Source: Streptomyces sp. TLI_105 (GTDB lineage Bacteria > Actinomycetota > Actinomycetes > Streptomycetales > Streptomycetaceae). Taken from it: 64,000 nucleotides of DNA. The stretch covers positions 3,996,501-4,060,500 of the forward strand of contig NZ_FNSM01000001.1 of assembly GCF_900105415.1 (NCBI RefSeq). Reading direction: 5' to 3'. Below, one piece after another: positions 43,877 through 52,553 of the stretch; positions within the stretch are counted from its first letter, which is position 1; every line of letters begins with the position of its first letter. The notes under the pieces are model-generated. The model did not search any database and had not been told where the DNA came from. It saw nothing but the letters and a program-made list of their open reading frames with translations. Both the position numbers and the translations under genes were made by a program.

Positions 43877-44557
43877 ATGGCACTCAGGGCGGCGGGGCGG
43901 ACCTCGCTGGTGGACTCCGTGGTGGAACAGCTGCGCACACAGCTCGCCGACGGGGAGTGGGCGGTCGGCGACCGCATCCCGACCGAGCACGAGCTCGCGC
44001 AGCAGCTCGGCGTCGGCCGCAACACCGTCCGCGAGGCGATCCGGGTCCTCGTCCACGCGGGCCTCCTGGAGTCCCGCCAGGGCAACGGCACCTTCGTCAG
44101 GTCGACCGCCGACCCGTCCGCCGTGCTGCGCGGCGTCCGGCACGCGGGCGCGGCCGACGTCCTCGAACTCCGGGTCGCCCTGGAGGCCGAGGCCGCCCGG
44201 CTCGCGGCCACCCGGCGCGACACCCACGACCTGCTGCGGCTGCGGGCCGCCCTGACCGGTCTGCGCGAGGAGGGCGACCGGGACGCGGACGCGGACCTCG
44301 CCTTCCACCTCGCGATCGTCGGCGCGACCCACAACGCGGCCTTCGTCGAGGTGTACCGCTTCTTCTCCGCGCAGGTGCACGAGGTCCTGGTGGAGGCCCT
44401 CGGCGACCGGGAGATGCCCCCGGTCGACATCGACGCCCACGAGGCCCTGGTCGCGGCCGTCGAGGCCGGCGACCCGGAGACGGCGGAGCGGCAGGCCCGC
44501 GAACTGCTGCGGGTCCCGATGGAGACGGTCGCGGCACTGACGGAGCAGGACCAGTGA
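43877..44557 (+). CDS. GntR/FadR-family transcriptional regulator
   Basis: A 226-residue regulator with an N-terminal winged helix ([51 protein letters not shown]) and a C-terminal all-helical FCD effector domain. The FCD metal-binding residues are suggested by [14 protein letters not shown] and AHEALVAAV. Its stop overlaps the start of an MFS gene (GTGA), so it probably regulates that transporter. It is divergent from lpdA; a common control region lies in 43742-43876. The effector, usually a carboxylic acid, is unknown. Confidence 0.9.
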   Translation: MALRAAGRTSLVDSVVEQLRTQLADGEWAVGDRIPTEHELAQQLGVGRNTVREAIRVLVHAGLLESRQGNGTFVRSTADPSAVLRGVRHAGAADVLELRVALEAEAARLAATRRDTHDLLRLRAALTGLREEGDRDADADLAFHLAIVGATHNAAFVEVYRFFSAQVHEVLVEALGDREMPPVDIDAHEALVAAVEAGDPETAERQARELLRVPMETVAALTEQDQ

Positions 44558-45954
44558 ACTCCAGGACGCGCACGGGTACGGGGAGGGCTACGGGTACGGG
44601 TACGGGGAGGGCTACGGGTCCGGGGAGGACTACGGATACGGGCCCGGTGACGTCGCGTACGGGCTCGGGAACCGATCCGGGCTCCGGGGCGCGTACGGAA
44701 GCGGAGGCCCGCGTGCTCGTCGACGCCGAGGCCGGGGTCCGGCCGTCGGCCGAGGGGACGGCGGCCCGGCGCGCCCTGCTCGCCCACCCTGCGCTGCTCC
44801 TGGTCGGCATCGTGCTGGCCTCGCTCAACATGCGGGTCGCGCTGGCGAGCGTGGCGCCGCTGGTCGGCGAGATATCCGCCGCCTTCGGGCTCTCGTCGAC
44901 CGCGAGCTCGCTCGTGACCTCCGTTCCGGTGCTCTTCCTCGGCCTGGGCGCCCTGGTGGCGCCGTGGCTCGGCCGCCGGTTCGGCGCCGAACGCGTGCTG
45001 TTCGCGGCGCTCCTGCTGCTCGGCGTCGGCATCCTCGCGCGCGTACTGCCGTCCGTGTACGCGCTGTACGGCGGCGGGATCCTCGTCGGCACCGCGATCG
45101 CCCTGCTCAACGTGCTGATGCCGGGCCTGATCAAGCGTGACTTCCCGGACCGGGCCGCCTCGATGACCTCGGTCTACACGGGCGCGATGATCGCCGGTGC
45201 CACCGTCGCCGCGGCTGCCGCGGTCCCGCTGGAGAAGGCCCTGGGCGGCGGCTGGGAGGCCTCCCTGGGCTTCTGGTCGCTGCTCGCCGCGGTCGCGGCC
45301 CTCGCCTGGCTTCCGCAGGTGCTGATCGCCCGGGGCCGCACGGGGCACGAGGTACGGGCCGTCCCGGCCGGTGGCGCCCGCCCGGTGAGCGTCTGGCGCT
45401 CGGCGCTCGCCTGGCAGGTCACCCTCTTCATGGGGCTGCAGTCGCTGTGGTCGTACGTGCTGATCGCCTGGATGCCGACGATCTTCACCGACCACGGAAT
45501 GAGCCGCTCCACGGCCGGCGTGATCTTCGCCTTCAACAACCTGATCCAGGTCGCCGGCGCCTTCGTGGTGCCGCTGCTCGCCGGCCGGATGCGCAGCCAG
45601 CGCCCGCTGGTCGTGCTGGTCACGACGCTGGTCGCGGCCGGTTACGCCGGACTCATGGTGGCGCCCGTGGAGGGCGCCTGGCTCTGGTCGGCGGTCCTCG
45701 GCGTCGGCCAGGGCGGTGCCGTCGGCCTCGCCCTGACCCTGATCGTGCTGCGCTCCGGGGACGCGGTGACCGCGGCCGGGCTGTCCGGCATGGCCCAGAC
45801 GGTCGGCTATCTGCTGGCCGCCGCCGGGCCGCTGGCGGCCGGCGCCCTCCACCAGGCCACCGGCTCCTGGACCCTGCCGATCTGCGTGGTCCTCGGCGTC
45901 TGCGCGGCGGCCGCGGGCGTCGGACTGCTCGCCGCCCGGGACCGTACGGTCTGA
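44554..45954 (+). CDS. MFS transporter, CynX/NimT type
   Basis: A 466-residue twelve-helix transporter. A repetitive Gly/Thr/Arg-rich leader of about 70 residues precedes the first helix ([25 protein letters not shown]), whose NMR-A sequence is typical of the CynX/NimT cyanate/nitroimidazole group. [18 protein letters not shown] marks helix seven. It may export or import a small organic anion. Coupled to the GntR gene by a GTGA overlap. The leader is encoded by a DNA repeat, so an internal start is possible. Confidence 0.85.
   Translation: MNSRTRTGTGRATGTGTGRATGPGRTTDTGPVTSRTGSGTDPGSGARTEAEARVLVDAEAGVRPSAEGTAARRALLAHPALLLVGIVLASLNMRVALASVAPLVGEISAAFGLSSTASSLVTSVPVLFLGLGALVAPWLGRRFGAERVLFAALLLLGVGILARVLPSVYALYGGGILVGTAIALLNVLMPGLIKRDFPDRAASMTSVYTGAMIAGATVAAAAAVPLEKALGGGWEASLGFWSLLAAVAALAWLPQVLIARGRTGHEVRAVPAGGARPVSVWRSALAWQVTLFMGLQSLWSYVLIAWMPTIFTDHGMSRSTAGVIFAFNNLIQVAGAFVVPLLAGRMRSQRPLVVLVTTLVAAGYAGLMVAPVEGAWLWSAVLGVGQGGAVGLALTLIVLRSGDAVTAAGLSGMAQTVGYLLAAAGPLAAGALHQATGSWTLPICVVLGVCAAAAGVGLLAARDRTV
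44572..44640 (+). repeat. ACGGGTACGGGGAGGGCT-type tandem repeat
   Basis: Units at 44572-44589 (18 bp), 44590-44613 (24 bp) and 44614-44630 (17 bp, degenerate) lie just inside the MFS gene and encode [18 protein letters not shown] residues. Confidence 0.75.
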
Positions 45955-45961
45955 GCGCCTC

Positions 45962-46684
45962 CTACTCCTCGCCGGCCAGGGTCAGCTTGCGCAGCTTCTG
46001 GCTGGCGAACCAGGTCGCCACGACCGTGACCGCCACCAGGAGCGTCACCGCGGTCGTGAGGCCGACCTCGGAGGTGACCAGGCCGCTGTCGCCGGTGACC
46101 TTCTGCGCGAGGGCCAGCGCCCACTGCTGGACGCTCAGGGTCCGGGCACCCGCGATCAGGGAGCCGAAGAGGGCCTCCCACACCAGGGCGTACACCAGGC
46201 CGATGACCACGGCGTGCCTGCTGACCGTGCCGAGCAGCAGGAACAGGGCGCTGTAGGCGATGGAGGCGACGAGCGCCGCCACCGTGTACGCGACGGCCAC
46301 CTGCTGGCCGTTGCCGTTGAGGATGAAGCCGGCGATCAGCGTCGGGACGGCGGAGAAGACCATCGTCACCGCGATCGCCACGATCAGCTTCGTGAAGATG
46401 ATCGTGGGCCGCTTCACCGGCTTGGACAGCAGATAGACGATCGAGCCGTCGTCGATCTCGGGCCCGATCGCGCCCGTCCCGGCGATCACACCGATCAGCG
46501 GCACCATCGTGGCCAGAGCGAAGCCGCCGAGGACGTCGGCAGCGGCCTGGTCGTCCGCACCGCTGAGGACGCGAATCGCCGCCGAGATGAGCAGCAGCAG
46601 GCCGGGGAGGAGGAAGAGGATCAGCGCCCTGCGGCGGCCGAGGAGGGCCCGGTAGGTGAGCCGGGCGACTGTGGGGTTGTACAT
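45962..46684 (-). CDS. ABC-2 type transporter permease
   Basis: A 240-residue permease with six hydrophobic segments, among them LILFLLPGLLLLISAAI and TMVPLIGVIAGTGAIG. The motif GPEIDDGSIVYLLSKPVKR is the cytoplasmic EAA-like signature of this ABC-2 subgroup. It is the last of four genes and pairs with the ATPase whose stop is 15 bases upstream. It ends seven bases from the convergent MFS gene, with no visible terminator. Substrate unknown. Confidence 0.85.
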   Translation of the reverse strand: MYNPTVARLTYRALLGRRRALILFLLPGLLLLISAAIRVLSGADDQAAADVLGGFALATMVPLIGVIAGTGAIGPEIDDGSIVYLLSKPVKRPTIIFTKLIVAIAVTMVFSAVPTLIAGFILNGNGQQVAVAYTVAALVASIAYSALFLLLGTVSRHAVVIGLVYALVWEALFGSLIAGARTLSVQQWALALAQKVTGDSGLVTSEVGLTTAVTLLVAVTVVATWFASQKLRKLTLAGEE

Positions 46685-46699
46685 CGGATCAGGCTCCTA

Positions 46700-47611
46700 T
46701 CAGGCCGCGACGAGGTACGAGAAGACCGATTCGAGGGACTCGTCGGAGGGCGAGACCGTCAACAGACGGATCCCGCGCTCCTTCGCGACCTTCGGCAGCA
46801 GCTCCGTGAACCGTCCGAAGTCCACCGCCTGCACGCGCAGTCCGCCCTCCGCGTGGTCGACCTCGATGCCGGCCGTCGACGGGTCGGCGATCAGCGCCGC
46901 GGCGAGGGCCCGGTCGTCGCTGGAGCGGACGAGGTAGCGGTGGGGCCGGTCCGTCATCAGCCGGCGGATCTTGCGGAAGTCACCGGAGGCCGCGTGCCGT
47001 CCGGCGACGATCACCTCGATGTGGGAGGCGAGCTGCTCGACCTCCTCCAGGATGTGCGAGGAGAAGAGCACCGTGCGCCCGTCCGCGCCCATCCGCCGCA
47101 GCAGGTCCATCAACTGCATGCGCTGGCGCGGGTCCATGCCGTTGAACGGCTCGTCGAGCAGCAGCACGGACGGCTCGTGGACGAGGGCCGAGGCCATCTT
47201 CACGCGCTGCCGCATGCCCTTGCTGTACGTGGAGATCTTGCGGTCCTGGGCGTACTCCATCTCGACGGTGGCCAGCGCCCGCTGTGCCTCCTTGGCGCCG
47301 AGGCCCTGCAACTCCGCGTTGGCCAGGACGAACTCGCGGCCGGAGAGGAAGTCGTACATCGCCTCCCGCTCGGGCACGACGCCGATCTCGCGGTAGACCG
47401 ACTCGTTCCCCCAGATCGTCCGACCGTCGAGGGTGACGCCGCCGGTGGAGGGGTCGAGGAAGCCGCCCATCATGTTGATCAGGGTGGACTTCCCGGCACC
47501 GTTCGGACCGAGGAGGCCGGTGACGCCCGGTCCCACCGTCATCGTGACGTCGTTCACGGCCACGACGTTTCCGAACCAGCGGGACACGTGGTCGATGTGG
47601 AGGGTTGTCAC
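46700..47611 (-). CDS. ABC transporter ATP-binding protein
   Basis: A 303-residue ATPase. Walker A is LGPNGAGKST, the signature is YSKGMRQRVK, Walker B is VLLLDEPFNGMD and the switch His lies in FSSHILEE. The C-terminal 80 residues (HRYLVRSSDDRALAAALI onward) are an accessory domain seen in antibiotic/daunorubicin-type exporters. The GTG overlaps the stop of the permease gene upstream (GTGA), coupling the two. Confidence 0.92.
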   Translation of the reverse strand: MTTLHIDHVSRWFGNVVAVNDVTMTVGPGVTGLLGPNGAGKSTLINMMGGFLDPSTGGVTLDGRTIWGNESVYREIGVVPEREAMYDFLSGREFVLANAELQGLGAKEAQRALATVEMEYAQDRKISTYSKGMRQRVKMASALVHEPSVLLLDEPFNGMDPRQRMQLMDLLRRMGADGRTVLFSSHILEEVEQLASHIEVIVAGRHAASGDFRKIRRLMTDRPHRYLVRSSDDRALAAALIADPSTAGIEVDHAEGGLRVQAVDFGRFTELLPKVAKERGIRLLTVSPSDESLESVFSYLVAA

Positions 47612-48498
47612 AGCCCGACCTTTCGGTAGCGGCGCATCAGGGTGCCGTACGAGCCGGCGATCAGCGCGAGGACGACCAGCAGATAGACCACGCCGACCCC
47701 GGCGCCCGGGCCTCCGAGCTCGGGGAACATGGGCGGTGCGCCCAGGAAGGCGGTCTGCACGCCGTCGATGAGGGTGATCGGCGAGAACAGGCCGAGCCAC
47801 TCGATGGCGCCCGTGTTCTCCGTGGCGTAGGCGATGCCCATGAGCGTCGAGACCGCGCCGTACGAGATGGTCAGGACGCCGATCACGGCGGCGACGCCGA
47901 AGCCGCGGCGCGGGGTGAGGGCCGCCATGACGAGGCCGATGCCGCCGAAGAGCAGCGACAGCAGCGCCACGGAGACGAGCCCCTGGCCGAACATCTTGGT
48001 CTGCTCGACGAAGTCCATCTTGGCGAGCATCGAGCCGATCCACATGATCAGCAGCGGGACGGACGTGAGGACGAAGAGCGCCGACGCCATCGCGCCGTAC
48101 TTGGCGAGGACGTAGTCCGTGCGCTCGATCGGGCGGGAGAAGTACAGCGGCACGGTCCTGAACCTGAGGTCGCGGGAGACCGACTGCGGGGCCTGCGAGG
48201 CCAGGTAGATGCCGATGACGACCTGGAGGAAGATCGCGTACTGCGTGTACTCGATCGACAGCTTGGACTGCTTGGTGAAGACCGCGATCGCGACGAAGAT
48301 CAGCGCAGGGACGCACATCACGCCGAAGAGCAGCATCGGCAGCACCTTGGACTTGGCGCTGCGGCCCAGGCCGTACGCGCCGCGCAGGGACTGCGAGAAC
48401 AGCGACCTGCGCGCGTACGCCCGGCCGAGGCGCGGGCCGTCGTAGGACCGGTAGCCGATGTTGTGGATCTGGGTGGTCTCGGGGGCCTGGGAGCTCAT
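47608..48498 (-). CDS. ABC-2 type transporter permease
   Basis: A 296-residue permease with six hydrophobic segments (VLPMLLFGVMCVPALIFVAI, YAIFLQVVIGIYLASQ and others). The cytoplasmic signature is VSRDLRFRTVPLYFSRPIER. A soluble N-terminus of about 50 residues (HNIGYRSYDGPRLGRAYARR) is characteristic of the subgroup. It overlaps the ATPase upstream (ATGA at 48498-48495) and the ATPase downstream (GTGA). Confidence 0.85.
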   Translation of the reverse strand: MSSQAPETTQIHNIGYRSYDGPRLGRAYARRSLFSQSLRGAYGLGRSAKSKVLPMLLFGVMCVPALIFVAIAVFTKQSKLSIEYTQYAIFLQVVIGIYLASQAPQSVSRDLRFRTVPLYFSRPIERTDYVLAKYGAMASALFVLTSVPLLIMWIGSMLAKMDFVEQTKMFGQGLVSVALLSLLFGGIGLVMAALTPRRGFGVAAVIGVLTISYGAVSTLMGIAYATENTGAIEWLGLFSPITLIDGVQTAFLGAPPMFPELGGPGAGVGVVYLLVVLALIAGSYGTLMRRYRKVGL

Positions 48499-49457
48499 CG
48501 AGCCGGCACCTCCTCCTGGTCCGTCGCCTTGAAGACCTCGGCGATGTGGTGGCGGCGCTGCTCCATGCGGACGAGGCCGAGGCCGAGGCCGGCGACGGTG
48601 TCCCGCACGAGGTCGTACGTCTCCTCGCCGGCCGCCTCCAGGAGCAGGATGTGGCCGGCGCCCGGCAGGCCGTCCTCCACGCCCGCGTGGATCGTCACGC
48701 CGGCGGCGGTGAGGGCCGCCCGGAGCGCCGTGGTGCCGTCGGGGCAGGCGTCGGAGTCGGTGACCTCGACCGCCAGCGTCGTGGTGGTCCGGGTGAAGTC
48801 GCTGGTGGAGCTGGAGCGCAGCAGCCGGCCGCCGTCGATGACGACGACGTGGTCGCAGGTGCGCTCCAGCTCGCCCAGCAGGTGGGAGGTGACGAGGACG
48901 GAGATGCCGAAGTCGGTCCAGATCCTGCGGATCAGTCCGAGCATCTCGTCCCGGCCGACCGGGTCGAGGCCGTTGGTCGGCTCGTCGAGGAGGACCAGCT
49001 TGGGGTCGTGGACGAGGGCCTGGGCCAGCTTCACCCGCTGCTTCATGCCCGTCGAGTAGCCGCCTATCGGGCGGTAGCGCTCCTCGTACAGGCCGACGTG
49101 GCGCAGGGTGTCGGCGGTCCGCTCCCGGGCGGCGGTCGCGGGCAGCCCGGACATCCGCGCCATGTGGACGACGAACTCGGTGGCCGAGACGTCCGGCGGA
49201 AGGCAGTCGTGCTCGGGCATGTACCCGACGCGCTCACGGATCTCGGGGCCGTGGGTCCGGACGTCGAGGCCCAGGACCTCCGCGGTGCCCTCCGTGGCGG
49301 GGGAGAGTCCGAGCAGGATCTTGATCATCGTGGACTTGCCGGCTCCGTTGGCACCCACCAGTCCGGTCACACCGGGCCCGATGTCCAGGGAGAGCCGGTC
49401 GAGAGCGGTCACCCGGGGGAACCGCTTGCTGAGGCTTTCGGTGGCGATCACAGTCAC
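48495..49457 (-). CDS. ABC transporter ATP-binding protein, first gene of operon
   Basis: A 320-residue ATPase with Walker A VGANGAGKST, signature YSTGMKQRVK, Walker B LVLLDEPTNGLD and switch His in VTSHLLGEL, plus a C-terminal accessory domain. It leads a four-gene operon ATPase-permease-ATPase-permease; the two ATPases share the same layout and are likely paralogues from a duplication of a two-gene unit. The GTG at 49457 is six bases after TACCGT with no ribosome site, suggesting a leaderless start; a second GTG at 49451 is the alternative. Confidence 0.9.
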   Translation of the reverse strand: MTVIATESLSKRFPRVTALDRLSLDIGPGVTGLVGANGAGKSTMIKILLGLSPATEGTAEVLGLDVRTHGPEIRERVGYMPEHDCLPPDVSATEFVVHMARMSGLPATAARERTADTLRHVGLYEERYRPIGGYSTGMKQRVKLAQALVHDPKLVLLDEPTNGLDPVGRDEMLGLIRRIWTDFGISVLVTSHLLGELERTCDHVVVIDGGRLLRSSSTSDFTRTTTTLAVEVTDSDACPDGTTALRAALTAAGVTIHAGVEDGLPGAGHILLLEAAGEETYDLVRDTVAGLGLGLVRMEQRRHHIAEVFKATDQEEVPAR

Positions 49458-49463
49458 GCTTCG

Positions 49464-49469
49464 ACGGTA
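49464..49469 (-). promoter_or_regulatory. -10 element for the double ABC operon
   Basis: TACCGT on the minus strand lies exactly six bases before the GTG at 49457, suggesting a leaderless transcript. No clear -35 was found. Confidence 0.45.
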
Positions 49470-49611
49470 GTGGCGTGCGCCACAGCAGTCGTCAGACCAA
49501 CGGCTCGATCCTTCTCCCACTTCAGGAGTACAAGCCCGTAGGGGCGTCGCGACGAAAGTCTTTTTCCCCAGGCCGTCGGCCGGTCTTTTCCACAGGCCGT
49601 CGTCCGACCCC

Positions 49612-49640
49612 TTGACGCAGCCGCCGGGCATTGTCACATT
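49612..49640 (+). promoter_or_regulatory. Promoter candidate upstream of the M24 gene
   Basis: TTGACG (49612-49617), a 17-base spacer and CACATT (49635-49640) fit a housekeeping sigma promoter about 60 bases upstream of the M24 start. A 25-bp imperfect direct repeat (49559-49608) lies just before it. Confidence 0.4.
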
Positions 49641-49701
49641 CATCGGTGTCAAGTTACGAACGCGTAGCGCATCCGGGCGCTCACACGGGACGGCGGGTGG
49701 C

Positions 49702-50547
49702 ATGGCCTCAGCAGTGACAGGCGAACTCTCCGCGGAGCTGCGGGGGTTCAGGGAAGTACAGCGGCTCTCCTACGAGTGCGCGGAAGCCGTCGCGGCCCAG
49801 CTCAAGCCGGGCGTGACCGAGCGCGAGGCCGCCCGGATGCAGCGGGAGTGGCTCCACGAGCGGGGCGTGCGGGACTGGTTCCACCGGCCCTTCGCCTGGT
49901 TCGGCGACCGCACGGCCTTCGTGGACTTCAGGATCCCCCTGCAGTTCTTCCCCACGAACCGGCGCCTGGAGGCGGGGATGCCGTTCATCCTCGACATGGC
50001 GCCGGTCTACAAGGGGTACACGGCCGACATCGGCTACAGCGGCTGCCTGGGCCTCGACCCCCTGCACGACAAGTTGCTCGCCGACCTGGAGGCCCACCGC
50101 GAGCTGATCCTGCGCGAGGTGCGCGAGCGCCGCACGCTGCGCGAGATATACGAGGACGTGGACCGGCTCATGGTCCGCCAGGGGTACGCGAACCGGCACC
50201 GGGCCTACCCCTTCGGCGTCATCGCCCACAAGATCGACCGGGTGAAGGAGCGCCGCTGGGCGCCGACGCTCTTCGGCTTCGGCACCCAGTCGCTCAAGGG
50301 GCTCGCGAGCGACGCCCTGCACGGCCACCGGGACGGCTGGTCCCCGCTCTGGTCGCCGTACAAGTTCTCCGACCACCCGCCCATGCCCGGGCTGTGGGCG
50401 GTCGAGCCGCACCTCGGATTCCGGGGGACGGGCGCGAAGTTCGAGGAGATCCTGGTCGTCACCGACTCCCGGGACCCCGAGCAGAGTGCTTTCTGGCTGG
50501 ACGACGATCTGCCGCACGTGCGGCGCTGGAACGAGGGGGCGGTCTGA
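49702..50547 (+). CDS. M24-family metallopeptidase-like protein
   Basis: A 281-residue pita-bread-fold protein without the N-terminal creatinase domain. All five metal ligands are in place: two Asp in FILDMAPVYKGYTADIGYS, His in GVIAHKIDR, Glu in WAVEPHLGF and Glu in KFEEILVVTD. It therefore looks like an active Xaa-Pro/methionine-type aminopeptidase or creatinase relative. WFHRPFAWFGDRTAF is characteristic of this subgroup, found next to dehydrogenase genes. Its stop overlaps the start of the EphD-like gene (TGATG), so the two are coupled and may share a pathway. Confidence 0.8.
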   Translation: MASAVTGELSAELRGFREVQRLSYECAEAVAAQLKPGVTEREAARMQREWLHERGVRDWFHRPFAWFGDRTAFVDFRIPLQFFPTNRRLEAGMPFILDMAPVYKGYTADIGYSGCLGLDPLHDKLLADLEAHRELILREVRERRTLREIYEDVDRLMVRQGYANRHRAYPFGVIAHKIDRVKERRWAPTLFGFGTQSLKGLASDALHGHRDGWSPLWSPYKFSDHPPMPGLWAVEPHLGFRGTGAKFEEILVVTDSRDPEQSAFWLDDDLPHVRRWNEGAV

Positions 50548-52349
50548 TGGCGGGGCTGAACGGGGCGCGGGAGCGCTGGGTCCGGACGGGCGGGATCGAG
50601 CTGTGCGTCGCCGAGCTCGGCGGCACGGACCGGCCGACCGTCCTGCTCGTGCACGGGTACCCGGACTCCAAGGAGGTGTGGTCGGAGGTCGCGGTCCGGC
50701 TGGCCGAGGAGTTCCACGTGGTGCTGTACGACGTCCGGGGCCACGGCCGGTCGACGGCGCCGGTCCCGCTGCGCGGCGGCTTCACGCTGGAGAAGCTGAC
50801 GGACGACTTCCTCGCGGTCGCCGACGCCGTCAGCCCGGACCGGCCGGTCCACCTCGTCGGCCACGACTGGGGCTCGGTGCAGTCCTGGGAGTTCGCCACC
50901 GTCTCGCGCACGGAGGGCCGGATCGCCTCCTTCACCTCGATGTCGGGGCCCTCGCTCGACCACTTCGGGCACTGGATCAAGCAGCGGATGACCCGGCCCA
51001 CCCCGCGCCGGGTCGGCCAGCTCCTCGGCCAGGGCGCCAAGTCCTGGTACGTGTACATGCTGCACACGCCCGTGCTGCCGGAGCTCGCCTGGCGCGGCCC
51101 GCTCGGCAAGCGCTGGCCGAAGGTCCTGGAGCGGCTGGAGAAGGTCCCCGCCGGCGACTACCCGACGTCCTCCCTGCCGAACGACGCGGCGCACGGCGCC
51201 TGGCTCTACCGGGACAACGTCCGGGCCCGCCTCGGCAGGCCGCGCCCCGACGCGTACGCGCACGCGCCCGTGCAGCTGATCACTCCGACCGGGGACGCGT
51301 TCCTCTCCGAGCGGCTCTACGACGACCTGGGCACCTGGGTGCCGGACCTGACCCGGCGCACTTTGCCGGCCAAGCACTGGGTGCCGCGCACCCGGCCGGA
51401 CCAGCTGTCCGCCTGGATCGCCGAGTTCGTCCGGGCCAACGAGGACGCGGCGACCAGGGCGCCCGGTCTTCGGCGGCCCGTCGCGTCGACGGCGGGGAAG
51501 AGCGGCGTGAAGCCGGAGTACGCGGAGCGGTTCGGCGGCCAGCTCGTCCTGGTCACGGGTGCGGCCAGCGGCATCGGCCGGGCCACCGCCTTCGCGTTCG
51601 CGGAGGCCGGTGCCCGGGTGGTGGCCGTGGACCGGGACGCCGAGGGGGCGGCCCGGACGGCCGAGATGGCACGCCTGATCGGTGCCCCGGAGGCCTGGGG
51701 CGAGACGGTCGACGTCGCCGACGAGCAGGCGATGGAGAAGCTGGCCGCGAAGGTGGCGGCCGAGTACGGCGTCGTCGACGTCCTGGTCAACAACGCGGGC
51801 ATCGGGCTCACCGGTTCCTTCTTCGAGACCTCGGGCGAGGAGTGGAAGCGGGTCCTGGACGTCAACCTGTGGGGCGTCATCCACGGCTGCCGCTTCTTCG
51901 GCGCGCAGATGACCGCGCGCGGTCAGGGCGGCCACATCGTCAACACCGCCTCGGCGGCGGCCTTCCAGCCCTCCCGGGCGCTGCCCGCGTACAGCACGTC
52001 GAAGGCGGCGGTGCTGATGCTCAGCGAGTGCCTGCGCGCCGAACTGGCCGACCAGGGCATCGGGGTGTCCGCGATATGCCCCGGCATCGTCAACACCAAC
52101 ATCACGGCGACCGCGCGGTTCGCCGGGGTCACGGACGCGGCGGAGGAGAAGCGGCGGCAGCAGAAGGCCTCCCGGCTGTACGGCCTGCGGAACTATCCGC
52201 CGGAGAAGGTCGCGGACGCGATCCTGGGGGCGGTCCTGCACGACCGGGCCGTCGTCCCGGTGACCCCCGAGGCCCGGGGCGCCCACTTCCTGTCCCGGCT
52301 CAGCCCGGGAGCCCTGCGGGCCCTGGCCCGCTGGCAGCCGCCGGCGTGA
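50547..52349 (+). CDS. ephD: EphD-like fusion of alpha/beta epoxide hydrolase and short-chain dehydrogenase
   Basis: A 600-residue fusion. Residues 1-300 are an alpha/beta hydrolase: VLLVHGYPDS (oxyanion HGxP motif) and HLVGHDWGS, where Asp is the nucleophile as in epoxide hydrolases. Residues 325-600 are an SDR: LVTGAASGIGRA binds NAD(P), NNAG follows, and YSTSKAA holds the catalytic Tyr/Lys. The same architecture and length occur in EphD of M. tuberculosis (about 592 residues), implicated in epoxymycolate turnover. Streptomyces lacks mycolic acids, so the substrate here must differ. It is coupled to the M24 gene and followed by a MerR regulator. Confidence 0.85.
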   Translation: MAGLNGARERWVRTGGIELCVAELGGTDRPTVLLVHGYPDSKEVWSEVAVRLAEEFHVVLYDVRGHGRSTAPVPLRGGFTLEKLTDDFLAVADAVSPDRPVHLVGHDWGSVQSWEFATVSRTEGRIASFTSMSGPSLDHFGHWIKQRMTRPTPRRVGQLLGQGAKSWYVYMLHTPVLPELAWRGPLGKRWPKVLERLEKVPAGDYPTSSLPNDAAHGAWLYRDNVRARLGRPRPDAYAHAPVQLITPTGDAFLSERLYDDLGTWVPDLTRRTLPAKHWVPRTRPDQLSAWIAEFVRANEDAATRAPGLRRPVASTAGKSGVKPEYAERFGGQLVLVTGAASGIGRATAFAFAEAGARVVAVDRDAEGAARTAEMARLIGAPEAWGETVDVADEQAMEKLAAKVAAEYGVVDVLVNNAGIGLTGSFFETSGEEWKRVLDVNLWGVIHGCRFFGAQMTARGQGGHIVNTASAAAFQPSRALPAYSTSKAAVLMLSECLRAELADQGIGVSAICPGIVNTNITATARFAGVTDAAEEKRRQQKASRLYGLRNYPPEKVADAILGAVLHDRAVVPVTPEARGAHFLSRLSPGALRALARWQPPA

Positions 52350-52366
52350 CCGACGGGGCCGGACCT

Positions 52367-52476
52367 GGGCCGGTGGTCACGCCGGCGTGACCGGAAGATC
52401 CTGGTCCGGGCCGGTGGCGGCCGTCGGCGGGACCGGCAGGGCCTGCTCCGGGCCGGTGGTCGCGCCGGCGTGACCG
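52367..52476 (+). repeat. 83-bp-period imperfect repeat after the EphD-like gene
   Basis: Bases 52367-52393 and 52450-52476 (27 bases) are identical except for one A/G change and contain CCGGCGTGACCG. That core also occurs at the gene's own stop codon (52342-52353), so three copies of the stop region are present. Confidence 0.65.
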
Positions 52477-52553
52477 CCAGGGACCGGTCCCGGGCCGGCG
52501 GTCGTACGATCCCTCCCAGGAGGGGCCCCGCGGCGACGGGGTGGAGGACGCGG

